A stretch of 64,000 nucleotides of DNA from positions 186,001 to 250,000 of the forward strand of contig JACGCM010002194.1 of NCBI GenBank assembly GCA_014058105.1, written 5' to 3'. The first letter of the stretch is position 1, and each line of letters starts with the position of its first letter. The stretch is from Kingdonia uniflora. Its lineage: Eukaryota; Streptophyta; Magnoliopsida; Ranunculales; Circaeasteraceae. A model generated the notes under the pieces. The model saw only the letters and a list, made by a program, of their open reading frames with translations, had not been told where the DNA came from and did no database searches. Shown here piece by piece: positions 37,901 to 49,900 of the stretch. A program made the translations under genes and the position numbers.

Positions 37901-40900
37901 CATAACAAGTTCGTTCTTGCTGCGCTCAATGACATCGATATCATTGTTTAATCCGGGCTTCCCAAATAATGCATGCCAAATCCACAAATCATAAAAGGCG
38001 ACCGCCTCAAGGATGATTGTTGGTTTATGATCATTCCCGTTGAACGCCCCTTGATAAGCTTTCGGGCAATTCTTCCACCCCCAATGCATGCAATCCAAAC
38101 TCTCTAACATCCCCGAAAATCCTCTAGCACTATTCTCTTTAAGCAACCTCTCTACATCTTCGGCGTTTGGCTTTTGCATGTCCACCCCGTGGTATAAATT
38201 TACCACTGCTTGATAGATTCTCTCCAAAGATTCAAGTGCCATGCTTTCTCCAATTTCGAGATACTCATCATGTGCATCCGCGGGGGGTTCTATAAGCGAG
38301 CATTCGAAAACAAATAGTTATTTTTTGATTCCCCGTTAAACCTTGTGTTTTGGATGCATTTGGTTTGTATTTGAAATAAGAATTATGACCTTGAATGTGT
38401 TCAACAATCTTCTCGAATAGCTCTCGCCTTATTCGGTAACGTCATCAAGGTCGTGAGAACGTTTTCACTTTGTATATCGGATTGCCGGTAAAGTAATCTC
38501 TCCGCAACAATTTGTTGTGAAACCGATGTTTCACGATCCACCCTTCAACGTACATTCTTCTCATTTCACGTATAAACACATCAAAGCCACCCACTGAGTT
38601 TGAAATGCGGCGAATTGCTGCATTAGCTCCGAGTCAGAGTCGGATGAATTGCTTGAATCAGATGAACTTGATTCCAAACAAATCGAGAAAATGGGATCAT
38701 TGGGGAAATCCATTTCAGATTAGAACTTGAGATAAAAACTGTATTGAAGAAATAAGGATATTTGTTGTGGGCGAAGAGTGTTTTCTTGTGGGTTTTAGTT
38801 CTTAGACGCTTTTGTATAGACGCGGGCGTCTGTTTTATAGGTGTTTGCCTTCACAACAGGTGCGTTAAAACTCTGCTCGCACACTTTCATTTTGTGTTGT
38901 TGGAGTTCAAGGCGGTGTAGGAATCTCCACTCAATAGAAATCCCACACCCATTTCTATTGGAGATGCTCTCAGCGGATTAATTCCCACGTTGCGCGCATA
39001 ACCATTCCCACGTTGCTCTCAATAGGTGTGCGTCTTCCTCTACCCGTAGTAGCGTTCCCAATATTTTTCACGATTTACTCTGCTTCGCTCTTCGTCATAA
39101 TTAGGATTCTTTGTAGTGCGAGTGAGCACCCCCCCCCCCCCTCCCCCCTTCAACCCATCGGAACACCTCTTCCTCTACCCGTAGTAGCGATCCCAATGTT
39201 TTCAAGATCTCCTTCACTTTGCTTTTCGTCAGAACTAGGGTTCTTTGTGGTGAGAGTCAGCATTAGCACCATCATGGCGTCAATTTTGTTTGTCATTAGG
39301 TTATTGACGCTCTCTAAACTTGCTAATCGCTCACCTTGCATTAGTTTCTTCACAACTTTCCACCGCGAAGCCTTTCCCGTTGTAAATCGTTTGTAAAAAG
39401 AAAAAAAATCCCCGAGAATTTTCTGGCTCTGATGCCAAGTTAAAAAAACTATGTACGGAAGCGATTAATTAATACTAAATTCAAAACGATCTCTTTTATT
39501 AATTTTCTCTACGACTACAAGATCTCTCGAACCCAACTAGGGCTTCTCCTTTTCACTCAAAACTCAACACTAACTTACCCTCTCCTAGGATTCTCATAAA
39601 TATAGGAGATCCCCACCTTTTTCTACATTCCCAACAAAAAAGTAGGGATGGTAATGGGGCGGATTTGGGACGGAGGAGCCAATACCATCCCCATCCCCGC
39701 TTAAGTGTCCCACTCTCATTCCTCGCTACCAAACATGTTTAAGTTAAACAGGGATTCCCAAATCTGCCCCGCTATTACAATACTAAATCCCATCCCCGCC
39801 CCATTTAACTAATAAAGCTATTTTTTTAATAAAAAACTATTTTATTTAGGCTTTTAATTACTTATGTAAAGGGTAATAACAATAAACTATTTAAATTGGG
39901 CAGGGTGGGTACGGATTTTTTGAGGCAATACCAAATCTGCCATGCTTCCCCATGGATTTAAATAATGCATCTCATCCCTGCCCCCATACCCGGTTAACAC
40001 ATCCCAAACCCTCCCCGTTCGGGGTGGGGCAGGGCGGATCACCATCGGGGCGGGTCAAATTGCCATCCCTACAAAAAAGGCAACTACCAAGAGTAATCCT
40101 AATTTATAGGATTCCCTAGCATAAAATAAAATAAAACATTAAATGAAAACTACGTAGAGACCGGTCACGTAAGAAGTATGCATAGGTCGTGGTCGTGATG
40201 ACCCACGACCAAACAATTTTCCTTCATTTGTAAAGTGTTTTTAATCATAATCCCGGTTGACGAATACAAAACCTGAATGTATGAAATTTAGAGAAGAGTC
40301 GGAGTACATAGTGCGGACTCAGAGTATAAGAGTATATGGTGTGGACACTCCTACTAAAAGACGAAGTCACTTCTTCTTATACTAGCTTGATAGAAGTAAA
40401 TCGGTCCTTGTAAAAGGATTGTTTCCTCAAAAACAAATGTTTAACTTTATTTTCTATCATTTGCAATGCCTTTTTCGTTGTAATCCCGGTTAGCAAAAAC
40501 AAAAATCTAAATGTATGAATTTCAGAGGAAAATCAAAGCAAGGCATTGCTTGTCACGACCCCACTCTATAGGCACTGAAATTGTCCCCACTTGACCACCT
40601 CCAACATGGATCTAAAGAACTTTTTTCATTTTCTTATGTACAAGTCCATAATTCTTTCCAAATATTTTCCTTTCACGTTAATACAAAGTTTGGCTTACTT
40701 AGTGAAAAGAAAATCGCATATATGGGTTGAAATTATGTAGGGAAAGTTGATTTACACTGAATAAAACAACTTAAGGAAGTATACTTTAATATTTAATTAT
40801 TTTTTTAATCAGACTGAAAATTTTAGCTTGGCTTTGGAAGAAGCTTAATGAAAATCGTCAAATTAAGACCATCTTATTCAGCTATGCGCTTTTGGTCTCA

Positions 40901-43900
40901 GAAAAACAAAAAACCCTTCGTGTTCAAGTAATGTTTAAGGTTTTTAGGAGTCGTATTATGCCCATATAAATATGCTTGTTATCGTTAGAAGAACATATCA
41001 GAGTTGGTCAACGGTATTCACTTAAGGTTTTTTTTTCCATTTCTCCTCTCCCTTTGCTTTTAAATTTTAAATTTGGTTATAGCAGTGAAATCCTTAAGCA
41101 GTTTACACTTTTGTAATAATTCCCTAACAAAATTATGGACGTGATTCCATGTCACCATTGGCCATTGGGCCACTAAAATATGCAACATGTCTGACATAAG
41201 GAGACAAACTAAAGTATTAATTCGATTAGCACGAAGAATAACCTATAATAACAACCTCCACCGTGGTTACTTGTTGAAGAAATAGTGATTCTCAAATTCT
41301 TTCTAGTAACAGTACCTCGTTTGAATATTCTTTAGTTCTAATTTTTCAAATATACTTTTTAGCAGATATTATCACAAACACAGAGCTTACGGCAGAGCGT
41401 ATAGCATTGAAGTGTTATATATGAGTTTCTATAAGTTAGAGGAGAAACATTTCAACTTTCAAGATCAAACATATATAAGTGAAGGCTATCTAGATACCTT
41501 TAAGCAGTAGATGAGATCCTCATTATTGTCCGATGAAAGCGCAAGATTTTCAAGAGCTAGAGTTATGAAGTACATAATTTTCTGCAAGATAAATAAATAA
41601 CTGAATAAATAGATTTCAATTTATGATCAAGATCAAGACACCCACATAAACAAAAAGCACAAAGCAAAACCGTACCACATTTTGTGAATAATGTTACTTC
41701 GGCAGAAAACTTTTTTAGGAACCCAGAAAGCTCTTCTAAAGCTTTTTTGGGGACCTAGAAAAGCTCTTCAAGTTTATTATCTTTATTAAACATTTCCACA
41801 TATTTAGTTGACAACACAAAATGTAGATATGCGGATAACATGATCTACCTCTGGTCCAGCATTATTCAATTCCTCATATCCCCTCTCAATGGCTGTTCTA
41901 ACTGTAGAATCAAGGGCAATGTCCAAAAATAAGAGATCCTTGAGACGTTCCTGCGGTCTAAGAAGTAAAGGTCGGAGCTCCTCACGAGCCTCTAGCAAAC
42001 CCTAAAATTAAAAATTAATAGAGATAACGAAGAATAGTAAACAAAGCCTCAGAGAACTCAATGCATCTTCACATTTTACGCACCTCAAGAAGAGCTTCTA
42101 CATTCTTATCTTCGACATGGTGTAACACGAATTGCAACAGTCCCTGCTCATAGAATTCGTCAAGTATTTAAAGGAAAATGTTAGATTTTACAGGCTGGGA
42201 CACATTAATGGCTGGTTCAAAATATCAACAATAACATCAGTAAATATGACGTAAATGAAATTTTTGGGGGGCGATACAAATTATATGCATGGTTTTTGGA
42301 AAGAAAGAATTATTTTTATGTATATTGATAGCATCAATAATAAAATATCGATGTACCCGATCAATTTATTCTGACTTAACCCATTGTTGGATATATTCGA
42401 TTTTTGAAATAACATATACGTTGTCCTTATTCAAACAGATCAAGGATACTCCTAATCTGGGTGTAAATTTGGATTTTTGATCATTGTCCATGACTAATGT
42501 TTGGAAAGACTAAAGGTGAAATGTTACCGGAAATTCAGAGGGCAAGCCTGATACAGGATTTATGTTCACCCAACCATGAAGCCTTCACCCTGAACAAAAT
42601 TAACTGTTCCATCAATACAACAGACATAAATTATTTTACAAGCAGGTTCATTTATTCAAAAACATTACCTGAGCTTTATAGCCCATGCAATTTGCAACAG
42701 CGGACTCAAGATCTGCACCTGAATGAACTGCCTGCATCATAGTCACCAGAACATTTAACCAGGCTTAATGTGTTTTAGATTTCACTGTATAGAATGAAAC
42801 ATCTATATTAATGGTATAGAAAGACATTGCTTTTGTGCAATACTAAAGGGTATTCATTGATCTTGTTAAGCTCTTTATGACAGTAACACACCATTTCTTG
42901 AACTTTTTGGGATGTTGTTAAAGTTGGTTTCTTCCTCCCTAAGTTTATTGAGTTCTGGTGATTCTTTTCTTTTCACTAAGGTCAAAGTTTGTATGAAGTT
43001 GCTTTTCTGTTGGGTTTCTACATTCATCAGGGGCGGAGCCAGGATTTTATGTTTAAGGGGGCGAAGGAGCCAGGATTTTATGTTTAAGGGGGCGAAGGTA
43101 GTGCGATGACATGATCAACTTAAGGTGAAAAAAAATATCAAAATAAGGTTCTTATTTGATGACATCAAGAATTGAACCTTAGACTCTTAGATTAGGAGCT
43201 CTACCCTTTACCAGTTGAGCTTTCCTTGATGTTATTAGGACAAAGAAAAATGTACATTTTAAAAAAAAAATTATATATACCTATATAGGCATTTTTTAAC
43301 AAAATTCTTAGGGGGCGAGCCATCCGCCCCTGTCTACATTGAAACCTTCTTGATGGTTGTTTAGTTGTGGAAACGATGTGCTATAGGAGAACCGTGTCTG
43401 AATTTTCAATAAGCGAGAAAACTGGGATACTCAATGAAGGTATTGCTTAATGTTTTGTAGAAAATAGGTTCCATCGCTAACTCTAAAGCGTGCAAGAAAG
43501 TGTTACAAACACACAATACAAGGAATTTTTTTAAGGTTATTCACCCTAACATCATCCACGGACTAATGACAGATTTTATTTGAATAATGCAAAGAGAATA
43601 GATTACACAAGAAGAAAAGACCTATTCTCTTCCCGTCTTTCCTTAGTTCCTCTAGGTTTAAAGCCTCTCTTTGTGTCTCCCGTATTACAGTATGTTTCAC
43701 CCTCACAATACACTTCCTATGCAACCTATACAAACATGGTTTATACAGATAAAGGATGAATGAAACTGCCAGTGGGTCTCTTAAAAAGGTTCCCTTGCCA
43801 ATGTATTTTGTTCAATGTGTATTCCGTAAGAAACAAACAGTATTTTCAAAATTACGTCAATCGTCCGTTTCCGAATATTCTCTAATGTTAGAGTATGTAA

Positions 43901-46900
43901 CAATAAGATTGTATTACATGGTACCTGTTACTTTTGTTTGTCATGTCTTTAGTGTTCCATGTTGGGCAGACAGTATTAATATTCTCCAGCTTGAGGGAGT
44001 GCTAGAGTAATTTTATGTGCGAGAATAAGAGTAAATTGTGCTAGTGTGACTGTATTGGACTTGTCTATTCAGACAATACTGATAACTTTCTCTATATACT
44101 GATTCATAATCTGGGGGATTATTCTCTCTTCATTTTGTTCTCAAAGATCTAGTATCCTAAATCTCTAGCACATACTCGTATACATATCATTTTCACCAAA
44201 AAGAGAAATGCATTAACTTATACAATTTTACTAAGTTGGATAAAATGTTTTCGTGAATCAACCTTTAAAGTTCGCATGTAACTTCCAAGATCGCGCAAAA
44301 GACCGTCCTTTTGTTCTCTCTTAAACTTTGGTTCGTTATGAATGGCACGGTCATAACTTAGAAGCCGTTCTTTTGTTATACCATTGGAGTTCAGAGTATT
44401 CCAGTAAACACTAAGATCCAAGTTACTTTTAAAGTAATCAATAAGTGCCTGCAAGAAAAATGTGTTTTACATAAATACTAACGAAGAAATTGATAAAGAA
44501 GTACGTCTGAATTGCATGTGAAAATACCTGACAGATTACAACATCATCAGGACTGGTATTGTTATGTAGCTTCTGATGCCATTCTTCCATGAATCCTCCC
44601 TTGCAATCATTATTTCTCTACCCACACCCAATAATTAGCATAGTTACAATGACCATTCCCATAATAAATCAAGTTTCATGAGAAAGAAGGAAACAAATAT
44701 GAATTAAACTTGTGTTCCATTCCCTTTCTGACAAAAATACCCTGATATTGACTAAAACCTCTATATAAAGAGTGAACTTGACAAGATAGTTTCCTCCAAA
44801 AGGTAGTGGTGGTAGTGTGTGGGAGAACTCCAAATAACTCTTAAGATATCCAAAGGAGGATTCCAGCATACCTGAATAACCAAAATTTCGTCCCGGATAC
44901 GCTGCCCTACATCCCCTTCGCCTCCGCGGCCTACAGTAGACATGATCATCCTCAAAACTTCCCGACATTGAGGATGACTTTTGTATACATTTTCGAGTGA
45001 GTCAGTCAGCCTATCCTGAGCTCTGCTGATCTCACTGCATAAAAGGATAATACTTGGTAATTTTAAAACGGAAACCGATGTAAAGCTTTTCGTATTAAGG
45101 AGTTCTCAAAATTAAGGAAAAGAGATGGAAACATTTACTCTTAACATGCCTATCAAAAACAAAACATGTACTCTTAGTATAACCAATTATACAAGATATA
45201 ACTTTCCATTATATTTGGCAAGATAAGAGCTTCACGAATTTATCCAGTGGCGGTGTTAGTTTCAGTTAATTTTCTAAGAAAACAGAAAAATAAGTATTAA
45301 GTTTTCCAGCTAAACAAACTATTTTATTTTAATTCAGAAACTATAGGAATTTAACTTACAATTCGGAAAACTCCTTTTCATAACGATTTTAACCTACTGC
45401 AAACGAGAGTAGGAGTACCACTATGAGCGGAACCCACCCATTATCCTTTATAAAGAAATGAAAGTGATGCCCCTATCCTTTATGGCCGGATCCTGTCATA
45501 TGATTAGTACACCACAATTTTTACATATTGATGGAATTGGCAGTAGGAGTACCAGTACCAGTGCGAGTGGAACGCACCTATAAAATTATACAAAAATGAA
45601 AGTGATTCCCTATCCTTTATGGATGGACCTCATTATAAGATTCTTAGTCCACACCTTTAGTGGAAATCAGCTAAAAACCATCAAGTACTAGCGTCCTACG
45701 CGCAACATTTGGGTACATGAGAGGTTTAGCGCGATTAACTTGTTATATACAGTAGGAAATCGACCTCACATTATCCCCTAAGACGTACCGAGGCTTGACA
45801 TTGTAATTCTTATTCCATATGAGCTGCCTTGTGGCCATAAACCTCATCCACACAAGAATTCCTGCAAGACCCAGTTCTCCAGTATCTTTGGCCCACTCTG
45901 TTAAATCTGCTGCAATGATAAACCTGATAGAAGGAAATTGAGTTATTAGTTCATAAACTACTCAATGTATTATTCTATGCACATGAGTTAGCATATACAA
46001 AAGGTGAAATACGTCTAAGGCTAGGAGACAACATTTCTCGTCAAACTTTGGAACTTCATTAAGCTAAAGAAAATATCAAGCAGCATATATTTCCTACGCT
46101 CCCATACAGGTCAAGTCAAAGAGATAAAAATGAAATACCTAAAAGGTACGGGATAATTTTTAGATGAGGCTAGGCTGTAACTTTTATGGAAGGAGACAAT
46201 GGCTCTGCAGATGGTTTCTCCAAGCTTGGGAGCTCCCAACAAACTTTCACATTCTGGAATTTAGTGTCTCCCCAGAGATATTTGAGCTAGATACTTCATG
46301 GAAAAGCTTGGCATAGCTTTCATTAGGCATTAATGTTTTCTCTTAAAGGCCAGGCTTTAGCCATCTTGTATCTTTCTTTCTTTTTTGCTCTTTTAATAAA
46401 ATTCAAAAATTTCTCTCAAAAAAGTTGAACAATGTAGTCGACAATTCCACGCAAGGCTGTAAACCTAGTCGAGGTGTGGAAAGGGGGAAACTTGAACAGA
46501 GTTTTGAAATTACTCGGAACATGTAGCAATAGGTAGTAAGTGTGTTATTCGTATTGTCAGTAGTTAGGATTATGATTAGAAAAGCAGTCACAATAGGTGA
46601 CAGGAGAAATTAAAGCATCAAAGTTTTGGAAATTGGAAATGTCCCTGGGAAGTAACTAAGTAATCCCTAGAAAAGATTCCACTGAGTATACTATTTGAGC
46701 ACTGCAAACTCCAAGCAATTTATATTCTTTGAGGTAAAGTATTCCAGGACTCAAGAGACATATTTTATTTTTTTCTCATTTTAGTGAGACCATAAACTTT
46801 ACCGGAGAAGCTAAGAAAGAGGACAAGAACATACAGTAAAAAGATTGATTTTCGATTATAAGCTTAATTTTATAAAGTGCCTAGAGATCACTGACCTATG

Positions 46901-49900
46901 CATAAACGACTTCTGAGCCTCACTTTCCATCTCTGCTATTTTGTCTAATAAAGCCTTTGCCGTGCCTTTACCGTCCCCAGCATCCTTCCGTCGAAAGAGT
47001 TCTAATCAGTATGGCTAGTAATTTATGCAAGATGACCTAGAATAAAAAATATGACCTATATTAGCTTGCACAAATTTTTTACCTTTTTGACCTTCTTAGC
47101 TCCAACAGTGAATTCAACATAAAAGTCAGAGCCACTATTCTTTATCCAATTTCCACTAGAAACAAGGACAAATGGAATCCCTACATAATTGTTTTCTCCG
47201 ATATCTATCTCTATGGACTGCACCTGAAATTTAAAATGAAAACTGAAAATTATTTTTCCTGTCAAAAAACAATCCTAATATTTTCATCGTTAGGTAAGTG
47301 GGAGAATAAAACAAATGGTTCAAATTACTATAAATACAGAAACATAATTTTTAGGATTACCTGGTAAAGAGGATCAGTCGAATGGCTATCTGCAAATTGT
47401 GTTTCACAAGCCTTATCCAATGAAATTGAGCCCTGTGGTAATACGCCTGGAGGTGGGGCCTGCAAAATGTTTACAACTCTTCTTAGCACATGTTTGTCAT
47501 AGCTTTATAGAACTTATTAAGATCTTAATACATCGAACATTTGGCAAATTAAAATTTATGCTTCTAAACAGTCGAATTAGCCAAATGCTAAAAGTGTAAG
47601 CTCTACTTGAATTGCTTCTGCTATATGTTTTTAAAGATCAGTTCCATCACCCCTAATTTCACCCACTCTATCTGTAGATGGTGAATTTTTTTTTTTGTTG
47701 CTGTTTTGTTTGTTTCTTTGTTTGTTGTTGCTGTTTTCGTTTTTGTTGTTTCAACCATAAAATGACCTTTAACTGGGACGAGAAGGTCATGGGCTAAAGA
47801 AAGGTAGCACAAGAAAGAGTAGAAAATTTCTAGGTGTTTAACCCATGCTAGACGTACCTGCCACTCTCCGGAAGTTTTTGATAATGCCCAATGAAGGGTC
47901 AGTGGCCCATCAAAATCTGTCACCAGATAAACTTTTGTCTTACCAGATGGCTTGGTTACAAGTGCCTTCAATTGTCAAAGAAACACTCTTTATTAGAAAA
48001 TAAGACCTCAATAAAACGCCTCTCAAGGAAAAACACAGAAATACTTACTATAAGTTCCTTGTCGCCAAGTTTAAATTTCTTTATATTTGAGATCTGAGAA
48101 CCATCTTGCTCTTCTTTAGCCTTTGAGAAAAGCTCAACTGCTGTTGGTGCTTTGGGTATGCTAGGAAGGTTTTCTTCCACGGAATCAGCAACATATTTAT
48201 TGACAATATGCATGAAGTCCCTTTTCTTCCGCTGAATCCTTTCAGCATTACGATCTCTTCTATTTTCCACTTTTATCTGAACTTTAGGAACACTTGTCTC
48301 CGATGTTTTATTTCCATCACTGGTCTTCGTCAGATTCTTTCGAAGTCTATCTATAGAAACACCCCGTGATATTTCTTCCAATAGTTCACTCCGAGCTGCT
48401 TCATATTCCACCTATTACATGTTTCAAAATCTATCAACAATAAACATTAGAAAATCCCAAAAATTTAGCCAAACTTCATCTAAATGCATATCTAGAAAAA
48501 GCTCCTTCCTGCGGAAGTTGACAAAGATCATATATGTTTACACAGATACAAGGGAATCAACATTTTGCTTTGGAAGCACAATCATATTTTTACCTTCTAG
48601 CTCAAGATGATAAATACAAAAGTAAATCATATCTCAGAAGGCCTATGATGTAGTGTTTACAATCAAGAAACAGAAAATGAGTTTTGTTACTCTGAAAGAG
48701 ATCAGTAAAGGTCGAGACTTATAACTAAAGACTTGCACAATCCATGTGTAAATAAAATATGGACTTGGTACAAAAAGACCAAAGAGTGTCCTTTCTAATT
48801 CGCAGTCTGAAACAATCTACCGAGTTTAACAGTTGCTGCAATCTTGTGATTCTGAAAGAACAAGGGCCCAAACTTGGCACTCATATTACAAGATGAATTT
48901 GGAACTCACTATAGTCTTAGTGTCTTACTATTCTAGTTACTTACACCAGTTATCCGATTTCATCCCGTAGATCTGGTAATGATGTATTGAAAAGCTAGGG
49001 GACCAATGCAATACATCAATGGGTATATTGTTCAATAAGTTACATAAACTATCAAATGGAGAAAAATATTGGATATAGGCTAAAGTAATGACACTATTTG
49101 ATAGATAGTCTAAGCTATTATATATGCACCAACAAATTGGCATAAAGACGAATAAACATATATACACAGACATATATGATTTGTATGTACGAATATTTGT
49201 AACACAGGTTGATATTTCCAATTTTTATGAACTTGATAAAACCACATATATCAGGCGCCATATCTTCAATAAATCGCCAGTTGACCTAAATAGCATCTTT
49301 TCTATATTTTGATCCTTGCTTATAAACTAAAAAAGTGAACTACAAATGTGAGAAACGAGCCGAATATATGGATTATCGATAGTAATAAGATTTAGGGGGG
49401 GAAATAAACACTTGCCTTTTCTTGCTCCGGGGTATACATCTGTTTACCTTTTCTTTCCCACCTCAAATATGCTTGAACCTGTACAAGATCTTCAGGAACT
49501 GAAACACTTGAACTCGTTTTTATCTTTCGTAACAACTGGATGCGGAAGTTCTGCCCGTTATCTTTGAACCTGCAAGCATATCAAATATTCAATTTTTTCA
49601 GCAATTGTAAATGGATGGTGTACCTTACCATACCACTCAACCAAAGTGAGGAGTACTGACCATTTATTACGTGCCTCGTCAATCACAAGAAACTCCAAAG
49701 CTTGTACATCAGGTTCATCAATCTCTATTTTCACCATGGAACTGGAACCAGACTACATAAGAATGAAAGTTGTTATTCACTGACTAACATCAAAGAAATA
49801 AAAACCAGAACAGACTGACAAATTAGAACGAAAAGAAAATACAAATCTACTCCAAATTTAAAAGGCACAACCAAAGATTCAAAGTCACTCCAAAACACCA

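Larger units (their letters stand above)
35815..38968. mobile_element. PIF/Harbinger DNA transposon with both ORFs
   Basis: Two convergent genes typical of this superfamily: a Myb/trihelix-like ORF1 on plus and a DDE transposase on minus. The right end (GGAGATGCTC) and left end (GAGGGCCGCTCCAGCA) are weakly inverted (GAGNNNCTCCA). The 3-bp target duplication is not certain, so the boundaries are good to about 10 bases. It sits in the gag leader of the gypsy element. Confidence 0.8.
28954..40210 (-). mobile_element. Ty3/gypsy-type gag-only LTR element in GWD1 intron 20, invaded by four other elements
   Basis: LTRs about 330 bp long at 39439-40210 (5', split by a 429-bp MITE) and 28954-29283 (3') share their sequence along their whole length. 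Next to the 5' LTR, on the minus strand, TTGGCATCAGAGCC (39425-39438) is a tRNA-Met type primer site. Gag sequence starts at 39353 and resumes at about 35800-35685 and 31540-30081. There is no protease, reverse transcriptase or integrase before the 3' LTR, so it depends on another element. It runs in the same direction as GWD1. Target duplication not resolved. Confidence 0.85.

Noticed and set aside
43756..44010. 84-codon open frame in GWD1 intron 15
   Set aside because: No domain, lies wholly in an intron on the opposite strand, and shows no splice or family support.
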